A DNA stretch of 32,609 nucleotides from Deltaproteobacteria bacterium. Lineage in GTDB: Bacteria > Bdellovibrionota > Bacteriovoracia > Bacteriovoracales > Bacteriovoracaceae. Position 1 is the stretch's first letter. Each line of letters starts with the position of its first letter. The DNA lies in contig SBGE01000080.1 in assembly GCA_006226755.1 (NCBI GenBank), forward strand, positions 1 through 32,609, read 5' to 3'. The notes under the pieces are model-generated. The model was not told the origin of the DNA. It saw only the letters and a list, made by a program, of their open reading frames with translations, and ran no database searches. Of the stretch, positions 24,054 to 31,670 are shown in pieces. Both the position numbers and the translations under genes were made by a program.

Positions 24054-25631
24054 GTGGATCATGTTAAAAAAGAAGAAGTTTCAATTTCTCCCGCAACAAA
24101 AGCTACCAATGCTGTTAAGGCCGAAAAAGTAGAGCCGGTCAAAAACGTAAGAGAAGCGGCCCCAAAAGTTACAAAAACTAAAAATATTGAAGACTCGGAT
24201 ATTCATCCTGATCATCGCAAAAGAAGTGATAGATATCTTTATTTACTTTTGTTCGTCATTGTCGGTCTTCTGGTAGCTGTCGTTTATTATTACAAGATGA
24301 TCTTGCATAAGCCTCTACCGTTGATTGGTTTAGTGATTTCTTCGGCAAATGCACAGAGCGTTGCCACTGTTGAAAAAAAATCTTCAGGGGTTTATGAAAA
24401 TTTGACGGTGGATGGAATTGATTTCCATCCTTATGTCGACTTTAGAGGGTTTCGTTTGAAGTCCAATTCGGCTACACCTCCTGAGGAATGTAGTGGCCTG
24501 GATTTGTTTGGCGTTAAGATGTTTCTTGTTATCGAGGGAAGAAATCTTAATGAAGAGTGGAAAAAGTTCAAAGATAAATGCTCATTCAAAATCACTGGAG
24601 AAGTTGGAGCTCTGATAGAGTATGGAAACAATGAAGAGAAAAACTTCTTGGAATTCATCAATCCTTATAAATTGACCAAGAAAAGAAAAAATAGAATTCT
24701 TGAAATTCACCAGTTAGTCCAGAAGAACTCAGGGGTAGTGAGTTATCCAGAAACTTTTTTAAGTTTGGTTGAAGAGAAATTTGAGGGTAAAAAAAGTCAA
24801 AAACTCGACAAACTCAAAAGCTACTCTGATAAAGTTAAAGATTCTGAAAATGTTTTTGCAGTTCTCTCAAGACTCTACATTTCGCTGTCATGGGGGAATC
24901 ACTCTTGGGCCAAAAGAGAGATCAAGAATCTCATTCATCTCACACCTATTCGTTATATCTACTCCATTCAACTTAAAGGTGACGAAAAGAAAATTAATCA
25001 GCTGAAAATAGCATTGAATACTGTCATCAAAAAGGCTTATGAAGTTGAAGAGATCAAGCAGGAAGTAAGACTTCTCGTTTCAAATTTTTCACTATTTATG
25101 GAAGGCGATGATGTCAAACAACTGGTCAGTGATCTTGAGGCGAATTGGTCTTTGGCAGATTTGAGACGCCTGTCACGGGGAGGAAGAAGAGGTCGAGAAT
25201 ATTTTGATTTCTGGTACTCAAGTTTGAAGGGGAGAACCACAAAAAATGAGATTTTGAGCTACTTTCAAAGAAGTCTTAATCCGGACATCATTAAAGAAAT
25301 GTCTCCCCATGCTCTTTGGGTATTTTCTGAATATTTGCCCAATGACAAAGATGAACGAAGTGAAATCATCAATAGAGGTATCAAACTAGGAAAAAGTACA
25401 GATCCCTATACAAGATTCATCGTTTTTAATCTTTCGTCTCAAGAGCCTCTGAAAATGGCATTAGCACCTGAAATTTCGTGGATGAAAGGAGCAACTTTCA
25501 ATGTCAAAAGGATGTTGCACTCGGACTCCTTGGACAGAGGTCAGGCGATCAATTACAGTATTTACAATCTGCTTAAGATGGGCGACAAAAACGAAGAATT
25601 TCTTTGGTGGTTGGCCCTACAAAATGAGTGA
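24054..25631 (+). CDS. Transmembrane protein, C-terminal part of the frame-switched gene
   Basis: The coordinates give the first start codon (GTG at 24054) in this frame, but the frame is open back to the A10 run and the extra codons encode the same kind of Lys/Glu linker. From the GTG it is 525 aa. About 60 charged linker residues end in HRKRSDR, followed by one membrane span (about 61-80, YLYLLLFVIVGLLVAVVYYY). After that come about 440 residues, presumably periplasmic, largely helical and rich in Lys/Leu, without a motif I recognise. With the GYF-like N-terminal half this gives a cytoplasmic sensor, linker, anchor and periplasmic domain. It overlaps tsaC by 8 bases. Position behind mlaEF and the MCE gene suggests an envelope role; that is inference. 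Confidence 0.7.
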   Translation: MDHVKKEEVSISPATKATNAVKAEKVEPVKNVREAAPKVTKTKNIEDSDIHPDHRKRSDRYLYLLLFVIVGLLVAVVYYYKMILHKPLPLIGLVISSANAQSVATVEKKSSGVYENLTVDGIDFHPYVDFRGFRLKSNSATPPEECSGLDLFGVKMFLVIEGRNLNEEWKKFKDKCSFKITGEVGALIEYGNNEEKNFLEFINPYKLTKKRKNRILEIHQLVQKNSGVVSYPETFLSLVEEKFEGKKSQKLDKLKSYSDKVKDSENVFAVLSRLYISLSWGNHSWAKREIKNLIHLTPIRYIYSIQLKGDEKKINQLKIALNTVIKKAYEVEEIKQEVRLLVSNFSLFMEGDDVKQLVSDLEANWSLADLRRLSRGGRRGREYFDFWYSSLKGRTTKNEILSYFQRSLNPDIIKEMSPHALWVFSEYLPNDKDERSEIINRGIKLGKSTDPYTRFIVFNLSSQEPLKMALAPEISWMKGATFNVKRMLHSDSLDRGQAINYSIYNLLKMGDKNEEFLWWLALQNE

Positions 25632-26226
25632 TCAAAATAACATAAAAATTTTCATTTATCCCACTGACACCGTTTGGGGGATCGGAACAAATGCCACCTT
25701 GGAAGGTGGTTCAGACGCTATTGCCGGAATCAAAAAAACTGGAAAAGGAAAACCTCTCTCAGTTCTTTTTCCAAATCTTTCTCTACTCAATGAATATTTT
25801 GATTTTCCAGGCAATCTTGATCAGAGATGGTTAGCTGATTTTTTCAATGCAGAATCGACACTTGGTTTACCTGTGTCTTGGTCCAAGGGAAAAATAGCTC
25901 CTAGTGTGTATGCAGGAATGCCTCATATATGTGTTCGTTGTATTGAATCCCCTGAGGTTAGCAAGCTGGTTGAAGTCGCTGGAGGCCCTGTACTGACAAC
26001 TAGTGTGAACGTTACTGGAAATCCTCCTGCATCCAATAGAGATGAGGCCTGGTCTTTTTTTAAAGAACATGTGAGCGATGGACAATTTATTGAACTCGAG
26101 AAGCTAAGACCATCAGGGCATTCTTCTACGATGGTCCTTCTCAATGAAGATCTTACTTGGACCATGATTAGAGAGGGAGAAAAAGTCGATGACGTCCGAC
26201 AAAAGCTTGAATTACTCCCAGCCTGA
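25624..26226 (+). CDS. tsaC: Threonylcarbamoyl-AMP synthase family protein (TsaC/Sua5/YrdC)
   Basis: A 200-aa protein of the YrdC fold, which makes threonylcarbamoyl-adenylate for the t6A37 tRNA modification. Recognisable parts are YPTDTVWGIG near the N-terminus, the KKTGKGKPLSVLFPN segment (the basic KxR/K-x-P motif), VYAGMPHICVRC, and the C-terminal GGPVLTTSVNVTGNPPA stretch. The start at 25624 overlaps the previous stop by 8 bases. The upstream extension of 41 codons is in another gene's coding region and is rejected. Its product pathway feeds the TrmO methylation encoded near 6 kb. Confidence 0.9.
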   Translation: MSDQNNIKIFIYPTDTVWGIGTNATLEGGSDAIAGIKKTGKGKPLSVLFPNLSLLNEYFDFPGNLDQRWLADFFNAESTLGLPVSWSKGKIAPSVYAGMPHICVRCIESPEVSKLVEVAGGPVLTTSVNVTGNPPASNRDEAWSFFKEHVSDGQFIELEKLRPSGHSSTMVLLNEDLTWTMIREGEKVDDVRQKLELLPA

Positions 26227-26794
26227 TTCTTATCATTTCAGTGAAGATTCCATACTTCTGGCAAAATATGTTTCTCGTAACATTAAAATCCGCGCCCACA
26301 AAGTTCTCGACCTTGGAGCTGGGTGCGGAGTCGTTGGAATTGAATATTCAAAGATAGCGAAAAATCCTCCTGTCGAGATCACTTTTGTAGAGAAACAAGA
26401 AGTTTTCAGGGAGCATCTAGACTCGAACTTGAAACTTTTACCGGAAGAGATTGTTAGCCGGGTATTTCTTCAAGATATTAAAAAATTAAATGCTTCTGAG
26501 TTTGATCTGATTATTTCAAATCCTCCTTATTACAATCCTCAAAAAGGAAGACTTTCTGAAAATGAGATTCAAAATAATTGTCGATTTACAACGATGTTAT
26601 CCCCTTATGAACTTTGTAGCTCTATATTTCAACATCTAAATCCAACTGGTGAAGCCTGGATTCTTGTTGGAAATTCCAAAGAGCAGAATCATTCGATTAC
26701 AGAATTTGTTCATCCAGAACTTGAGGTTCAGGAATTCAAAGAAGGGGTTTTCTCAATTCTTCGTTTTATGAAATTGGACAAAAAGAGACGTTAG
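26189..26794 (+). CDS. N6-adenine methyltransferase, TrmN6 (YfiC)-like
   Basis: A 201-aa class I methyltransferase. Motif I is VLDLGAGCGVVG (39-50), and the acidic motif II is FVEKQ. The catalytic motif IV is NPPYY (111-115), which marks enzymes that methylate amino groups of adenine in nucleic acid or Gln. The N-terminal SQPDSYHFSEDSILLAKY resembles the family segment of tRNA1(Val) adenine-37 N6-methyltransferase. The start overlaps tsaC by 38 bases. Its 3' end overlaps the convergent dciA gene by 42 bases. The RNA target is inferred from family only. Confidence 0.82.
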   Translation: MTSDKSLNYSQPDSYHFSEDSILLAKYVSRNIKIRAHKVLDLGAGCGVVGIEYSKIAKNPPVEITFVEKQEVFREHLDSNLKLLPEEIVSRVFLQDIKKLNASEFDLIISNPPYYNPQKGRLSENEIQNNCRFTTMLSPYELCSSIFQHLNPTGEAWILVGNSKEQNHSITEFVHPELEVQEFKEGVFSILRFMKLDKKRR

Positions 26795-27289
26795 GCTTTT
26801 TTTCATCTCATCATCTTCAATATGGCTGAACATCTGTTCAGCTTCTTTTAGAAGTTTCTGATCAGCTGGAGAGAACTTATGAGTAATCTGTTCTACAGTT
26901 TCAGTTTTTCTTTTTAACGGTTCCGTTGCCTTGAACTGATCCCTGAAATGTCGAGGATTGGTTTGGAAAACAATCTTTGTGATTTTTCCCTGAAGGCTTG
27001 GGAATCTGTCAGTTACTTTTTTGATTAAGACCTGTTCGAGAAAACTTAACTGTGAACTGAAGGCCGAGTGGTCACTTAGGACGGTTAAGACTTTGCGACT
27101 ATTTTTTAAAGGTATTGTGTGCTCGGCTAGTCTTGGACCAACAATTTCACCCCATTCTTTGATCAGGGTCAGGAAGTCGAAGCTGTCTTGAGCGTATTTA
27201 CGTTTGTCCGCTCCCCAGTTTGATGAGGAGGAAGAAGAGGAAAATGCTGAATCTTCCAGTAAGCTGGAGAGGCTTTTAAACTTGGACAC
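26753..27289 (-). CDS. DciA/DUF721 family protein (replicative helicase loader-type)
   Basis: A 178-aa protein. The central part LIKEWGEIVGPRLAEHTIPL, then a strand with KVLTVLSDHSAFSSQLSFLEQVLIKKV, is the DUF721 signature (about 42-95). DciA proteins interact with the replicative helicase DnaB. The N-terminus is Ser-rich (a run of seven Ser near 17-23) and the C-terminal 60 residues are charged and helical. The start is GTG at 27289. It diverges from lptE across about 120 bases, and its 3' end overlaps the trmN6-like gene by 42 bases. Confidence 0.8.
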   Translation of the reverse strand: MSKFKSLSSLLEDSAFSSSSSSSNWGADKRKYAQDSFDFLTLIKEWGEIVGPRLAEHTIPLKNSRKVLTVLSDHSAFSSQLSFLEQVLIKKVTDRFPSLQGKITKIVFQTNPRHFRDQFKATEPLKRKTETVEQITHKFSPADQKLLKEAEQMFSHIEDDEMKKSLTSLFVQFHKTKN

Positions 27290-27374
27290 ACCCTATTTAT
27301 GCCGAAACTTTTACTTCATGGAAATGAGTCATTTTTGAGCGGTGCGTTTAGTGATTGATTTCCGATTAGAGCTT

Positions 27375-27403
27375 TTGTCGCTTTGCTTTGACTGGGGTAT
27401 AAG
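27375..27403 (+). promoter_or_regulatory. Candidate sigma-70 promoter of lptE, very close to its ATG
   Basis: TTGTCG (27375-27380), 17 bases, then TATAAG (27398-27403), matching 4 and 5 of 6 positions. The start of transcription would be at or next to the lptE ATG (27410), which implies a leaderless message if this is the used promoter. Confidence 0.5.
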
Positions 27404-27409
27404 AAAGAG

Positions 27410-28093
27410 ATGAATCCAGTTCTTAAAAAAATGACACTTCTAATACTCTTCACCCTTGGCCTTTGTTTCCAGGGTTGTTCTGGATATCGAGTAAAGAATA
27501 GTGAAAATCCTTTGGCCATTTATGGCATCAGAACCCTAGCGATACCTGTCTTCGTTAATCACAGTACTTTGTCTAAAATTTCAGGTCCACTTACGACTGA
27601 AATCAAGTCTTTGATGATGAGTTATGTGGACTTAAGAGTCCAATCCGAATATCGAGGAAGTAGTGATGCTGTTCTTCTTGGAATCATTGAAAGTCCCAAG
27701 CATAAGAATGAAACAGTTAAAGCAACCGGATCCAAGTTCACAACTGGAGACATCGAAGCCACAATTGGAACAAGGAATGAGTTTTTTATTCCGCAACAAA
27801 ATGAAATCAAACTTGTACTCAGGCTTATCTTGATCAAGGCCCCTTCGGCCCAAGAGTTGGAGCTCGCCAAAGGTGATCTTGGGAAATTCATGAAAAGTCA
27901 TCCTCGAGTGATCTTTAGCGAAAATATGGATGTCACAGCTGCCTTCTCTCGAGAGATTGCAGGTAATCTTTCTCCTGATAATGCAGGAGTCGTAAACTTT
28001 TCCAAAAACAAAAAAGCACAATATGAATCTCTACGTTTAGCGGCCAAGTCTGTGGCCACAAACTTTAAAGAAGTGGTTCTCGATGCATTCTAA
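27410..28093 (+). CDS. lptE: LptE-like LPS-assembly lipoprotein
   Basis: A 227-aa lipoprotein. The signal peptide MNPVLKK plus a hydrophobic stretch ends in a lipobox CFQGCSGYR with lipidated Cys23; GCxGYR directly after the lipobox is typical of LptE. A strand-helix pattern follows (GIRTLAIPVFVNHSTL, helix with LTTEIKSLMM, DLRVQSE). LptE plugs the LptD barrel that places LPS in the outer membrane. The neighbour holA follows lptE in E. coli too, which supports the call. It overlaps holA by 11 bases. The family is poorly conserved in sequence, so this is likely but not certain. Confidence 0.8.
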   Translation: MNPVLKKMTLLILFTLGLCFQGCSGYRVKNSENPLAIYGIRTLAIPVFVNHSTLSKISGPLTTEIKSLMMSYVDLRVQSEYRGSSDAVLLGIIESPKHKNETVKATGSKFTTGDIEATIGTRNEFFIPQQNEIKLVLRLILIKAPSAQELELAKGDLGKFMKSHPRVIFSENMDVTAAFSREIAGNLSPDNAGVVNFSKNKKAQYESLRLAAKSVATNFKEVVLDAF

Positions 28094-29033
28094 GTGGTTT
28101 CCTTGGGACTTTTTTAAAAATAATCCTAAGGTTGTAGAAGCCGATGGAAAGGGCATCTACGCTATTTCTGTTTTTGATTCGTTCCTGGAATCTCTCCTCT
28201 CACATAAACTCAAAAGAACAGGGGAGTTCAGAGTCGTCGTTGGTACAGAGTTTAACCAAGGATGGATTGATTCAAATCTTTCCACCATGGATCTTTTTTC
28301 AATGGGAAGTACTGAGAATTATCGTCTCGTCAGACCAGAAGATGCTGATAAGAAGGTAATGGAAGATTTGATCTCCGGAGAGGTCAAAATTGATGATAGA
28401 CAATTTGTCATGATCTTCACTTCAAGTAGTAAAATTTTTGATAAAATGGCGAAAGCTGATCATATCAATACAACCAAAGTCGAAGAGCCTAGGTTTTGGG
28501 AACAAGGGAAGTATCTCTCTTTTCTTGCTCGCGAAATGGGAGTTCCTCTTGGAAATGATGTTCATGCTTATCTTCTTTCGGCCATTCCAAATACAACGGG
28601 AGAGTATGTTCATGCTCTTCGAACCATAAGACTTCATTCTGAAAATCCAAATCAGCCAATGAGTTTGGCGCAAGTTAAAGAGCTAGTTAATGAAACGCGA
28701 GTCGATCAATTTGCTCTCGCTACATTGTTCGGAAAGCGTGACAAAAAAAGCTTTTTCAAATCTTTAATTGAAATAGAAATGGATTTCGATGCCCTTCGAA
28801 TGTTGTTTGGGTTTATGCAGGGGCACTTAACCAGAATTCTCGATCCTTCTTATATCAAGAAGAAAAATCGACCTTCAAAATATGACAAAGAAATCGAAAT
28901 GCATTCTCCTCTTTGGAAAGATACTGAGTTGGCCCAAGAGATTCACCTCTTCTCAACTCTTGAATTGATGGCCAAAGAAAAAAATGTTCTTTTGAAAAAC
29001 CGGCTAAGAGAACTGTATCTGTCACAATACTGA
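28083..29033 (+). CDS. holA: DNA polymerase III delta subunit-like protein (HolA)
   Basis: A 316-aa protein of the clamp-loader delta type. The N-terminal AAA-like part is divergent. The middle has FWEQGKYLSFLAREMGVPLGNDVHAYLLSAI with GEYVHALRTIRLH, and then QVKELVNETRVDQFALATLFGKRDKKSFFKSL, which follow the delta-subunit pattern (helix that opens the clamp region, lid, then collar). The C-terminal helical collar ends with LKNRLRELYL. No Walker A is expected for delta and none is present. Synteny lptE-holA next to rpsT is as in other proteobacteria. The sequence is divergent. Confidence 0.78.
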   Translation: MHSKWFPWDFFKNNPKVVEADGKGIYAISVFDSFLESLLSHKLKRTGEFRVVVGTEFNQGWIDSNLSTMDLFSMGSTENYRLVRPEDADKKVMEDLISGEVKIDDRQFVMIFTSSSKIFDKMAKADHINTTKVEEPRFWEQGKYLSFLAREMGVPLGNDVHAYLLSAIPNTTGEYVHALRTIRLHSENPNQPMSLAQVKELVNETRVDQFALATLFGKRDKKSFFKSLIEIEMDFDALRMLFGFMQGHLTRILDPSYIKKKNRPSKYDKEIEMHSPLWKDTELAQEIHLFSTLELMAKEKNVLLKNRLRELYLSQY

Positions 29034-29036
29034 AAA

Positions 29037-29064
29037 CTAAAAAGCCCTACGATCAACGTAGGGC
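29037..29064. terminator. Bidirectional hairpin terminator between holA and rpsT
   Basis: GCCCTACG (29044-29051), loop ATCAA, CGTAGGGC (29057-29064) form a perfect 8-bp stem between the convergent stops. On the minus strand it is followed by TTTTTAGTTTT, a clear terminator for rpsT. On the plus strand the following CTTAGATATCTTTCTT is only weakly T-rich. Confidence 0.9.
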
Positions 29065-29091
29065 CTTAGATATCTTTCTTTAACTTAGAAA

Positions 29092-29352
29092 TTAAAGTTT
29101 TGAGACTTGAGAAGTAAGTCTAGAAGTTTGTCTGGCAGCAGCGTTCTTCTTGATGATGCCTTTTTTGGCAAGTCTAGCCAAATACTTCTGAACAAGAGTG
29201 ATGCTCTTTTCAGCGTCGTCCTTCTTGTTTTCGGCGATAGCAAGTCTAACAGCTTTTACAGCTGATTTAGTTCTAGATTTTAGAGACTTGTTAAGCTCAG
29301 TTTTCTTCTCAGTTTGTCTTACTCTTTTCTTAGCTGATTTGTGATGTGGCAC
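29092..29352 (-). CDS. rpsT: Small ribosomal subunit protein bS20
   Basis: An 86-aa highly basic helical protein that binds 16S rRNA. The start is GTG at 29352, with AGGAG six bases upstream. Family signatures are PHHKSAKKRVRQTEK at the start, LKSRTKSAVKAV in the middle, and KKGIIKKNAAARQTSRL near the end. A TTG two codons upstream lacks room for the ribosome site. bS20 genes are often divergent from or next to holA, as here. Confidence 0.97.
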   Translation of the reverse strand: MPHHKSAKKRVRQTEKKTELNKSLKSRTKSAVKAVRLAIAENKKDDAEKSITLVQKYLARLAKKGIIKKNAAARQTSRLTSQVSKL

Positions 29353-29455
29353 GTCCAACTCCTAAAAATATAACTTTCGCAACTAATGCAATACAGCTTT
29401 ATCGTTTTTTGAACTGCTTTTTTAATTCAGAAGGCTAAGCTTGGCAAGGTTTTAT

Positions 29456-29484
29456 TTGATAAGCCTGTACGCTCTATGTATATT
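29456..29484 (+). promoter_or_regulatory. Sigma-70-type promoter of the beta-oxidation genes
   Basis: TTGATA (29456-29461), 17 bases, TATATT (29479-29484), each matching 5 of 6 consensus positions. The start of transcription near 29491 would leave a leader of about 35 bases before the 3-hydroxyacyl-CoA dehydrogenase ATG at 29527. Confidence 0.75.
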
Positions 29485-29526
29485 CTGATGGATTTTAATG
29501 CTTAATTTTAAAGGAAAAGGCCGTAT

Positions 29527-30387
29527 ATGTACGACATTAGAACTATTGGTGTCATTGGGGCTGGTCAAATGGGGCGTGGAATCGCTCAAGTGGCAGCGCA
29601 AAGTGGTTTTGAAACCCTGGTATTCGACGCAAGTACTGAAAATCTCGAACATGGAATTGAATTTATCAGATCTCAACTCGAAAGAGGGGTCTCTAAAGGC
29701 AAGTGGGATCAGGCCCATATGGACAGTGCCATTGGTCATTTGAAGAAGGCCCATAATATTTCTGATTTCAAGAACTGTGATCTTTTAATCGAGGCGGCTA
29801 CAGAAAATAAAAAAATCAAATTTGAGATCTTCAAGCAATTAGATGAGGTGGCCAAGCCAAATGCGATTTTAGCGACGAATACTTCATCGATCTCGATTAC
29901 TGAGATTGCGGCCGCTACCAAGAGACCTTCAAAGGTTGCCGGTATGCACTTCATGAATCCAGTGCCTGTCATGAAATTAGTCGAAGGGATCCGTGGGCTT
30001 GAAACTGAAGAAGCTGTTTTCGATGCAGTTGAAGCAGTGGCAGTCAAAATGGGAAAAACTTTTGTTAAGGCCAATGATGTGGCAGGTTTTGCTGTAAACA
30101 GAATTCTTATGCCGATGATTAACGAAGCTGTTTATACACTTTACGAAGGTGTAGCTTCTGTCTCGGATATCGATACGGCCATGAAGTTAGGATGTAATCA
30201 GCCTATGGGCCCGCTTGAGCTTGCGGACTTTATCGGTCTCGATACATGTTTGGCGATCATGGAAGTTCTTCACGATGGACTTGGGGACACCAAGTACCGT
30301 CCATGTCCTCTCCTCAAGAAGTATGTTCTTGCTGGAAGATATGGACGCAAGTCTGGAAAAGGTTTTTACGACTATTCCAAAGCTTAA
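29527..30387 (+). CDS. hbd: 3-hydroxybutyryl-CoA dehydrogenase
   Basis: A 286-aa NAD(P)-dependent enzyme that interconverts acetoacetyl-CoA and 3-hydroxybutyryl-CoA. The nucleotide motif is [10 protein letters not shown] (11-20). [12 protein letters not shown] (118-129) and catalytic His141 in [16 protein letters not shown] are typical. The C-terminal helical domain has MPMINEAVY, then [21 protein letters not shown], and ends in [13 protein letters not shown]. The length is that of the stand-alone bacterial enzyme. It precedes an acyl-CoA dehydrogenase by 33 bases, giving a short-chain fatty-acid oxidation or butyrate module; the thiolase and enoyl-CoA hydratase partners are outside the window. 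Confidence 0.95.
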   Translation: MYDIRTIGVIGAGQMGRGIAQVAAQSGFETLVFDASTENLEHGIEFIRSQLERGVSKGKWDQAHMDSAIGHLKKAHNISDFKNCDLLIEAATENKKIKFEIFKQLDEVAKPNAILATNTSSISITEIAAATKRPSKVAGMHFMNPVPVMKLVEGIRGLETEEAVFDAVEAVAVKMGKTFVKANDVAGFAVNRILMPMINEAVYTLYEGVASVSDIDTAMKLGCNQPMGPLELADFIGLDTCLAIMEVLHDGLGDTKYRPCPLLKKYVLAGRYGRKSGKGFYDYSKA

Positions 30388-30420
30388 GAAAAATCGGGTT
30401 TAATAGCGGGGTATATAAAG

Positions 30421-31563
30421 ATGATTTTGGAAAATGAACACCTTGAAATGAGGGATTTGGTTGCCAAATTTTCCGATGCGGAAGTGGCGCCTTTAGCAGA
30501 GTCAATTGATCACAACGGTGAGATTCCAGCAGAGCTTAGAGCGAAGTTGGCTGAAAACGGTTTCATGGGAATTTTTGTTCCTGAAGAATATGGTGGAGCA
30601 GGGATGGACTACCTTTCATACTCCATTCTTGTGGAAGAACTCTCTAGAGGTTGTGCATCCACTGGAGTTCTTGTATCCGCTCACTCTTCTTTGGCCACAT
30701 GGCCAATCATTACATACGGTTCAGAAGAAACTAAAAAGAAGTATCTTCCAATGTTGGCCAGCGGTGAGAAAGTTGGTTGCTTTTGTTTAAGTGAACCAAA
30801 TGCTGGTTCTGATGCAGCCAGTTTGACAACCATGGCAGTTGATAAAGGTGATCATTACGAAATCACCGGAACCAAGAACTGGATCACTAACGGTAAGGAA
30901 GCTGGAATTGCCATCGTTTTTGCCAAGACTAGAAAGACTGAAGACCACAAGGGAATGTCGGCCTTTGTGGTTGAAACTGATTCGGAAGGTTTCCAGGTCA
31001 TGAAGTGTGAAGATAAGCTTGGAATCAAAGGTTCATCCACAACTCAAATCAATCTCGATAAAGTCAAAGTGCCCAAAGAAAACCTTCTTTATAAAGAAGA
31101 GAAGGGATTCAGTATTGGTCTTGCCACTCTTGATGGAGGTAGGATTGGGATTGCTGCTCAGGCCTTAGGGATTGCTGAAGCTGCATTTCGCTATGCCGCC
31201 AAATATTCAAAAGAAAGAGTTCAATTTGGTAAGCCGATTGCCAATCTACAGGCCATTCAATTTATGCTGGCCGATATGAGTACTAAGATTGCAGCATCTA
31301 GACACTTGATCTACCACGCGTCACTTTTGAAAGATCGTGGTCTTCCTTATTCAAAAGAAGCGGCTCAGGCCAAGCTTTTTGCGTCGGAGTCTGCGATGTG
31401 GATTACGACAAAGGCGATTCAGGTTTGTGCGGGTAATGGTTATACTCGCGAGTATCCTGTAGAGCGTCATTTTAGAGATGCGAAAATTACTGAAATTTAC
31501 GAAGGTACTAGTGAGATTCAGCGTTTAGTAATTGCAGCGAATGAACTTAAGGCGATAAACTAA
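30421..31563 (+). CDS. Acyl-CoA dehydrogenase (short-chain type)
   Basis: A 380-aa FAD enzyme that introduces the trans-2 double bond in acyl-CoA. FAD-binding segments FCLSEPNAGSDAASL and TKNWITNG are present, together with the Arg-rich RVQFGKPI helix. The catalytic base is Glu361 in EIYEGTSEIQR, the position used by short/medium-chain and butyryl-CoA dehydrogenases. It probably shares the promoter of the hydroxyacyl-CoA dehydrogenase gene. Exact chain length is not decidable by eye. Confidence 0.95.
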   Translation: MILENEHLEMRDLVAKFSDAEVAPLAESIDHNGEIPAELRAKLAENGFMGIFVPEEYGGAGMDYLSYSILVEELSRGCASTGVLVSAHSSLATWPIITYGSEETKKKYLPMLASGEKVGCFCLSEPNAGSDAASLTTMAVDKGDHYEITGTKNWITNGKEAGIAIVFAKTRKTEDHKGMSAFVVETDSEGFQVMKCEDKLGIKGSSTTQINLDKVKVPKENLLYKEEKGFSIGLATLDGGRIGIAAQALGIAEAAFRYAAKYSKERVQFGKPIANLQAIQFMLADMSTKIAASRHLIYHASLLKDRGLPYSKEAAQAKLFASESAMWITTKAIQVCAGNGYTREYPVERHFRDAKITEIYEGTSEIQRLVIAANELKAIN

Positions 31564-31670
31564 GGCGAATAAATTGCCATACGGAAGCTACAAGTGATAC
31601 GAATGATGATCAACTTCCTCAATGGCTAGGGGGGATCGTCTTGTTAAAAAAAATTCTGGAGAGCATGAGC

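Noticed and set aside
25501-25623. Upstream extension of tsaC by 41 codons
   Set aside because: It lies inside the preceding gene in another frame and has no YrdC-family similarity; YPTDTVWGIG sits at the expected distance from the ATG at 25624.
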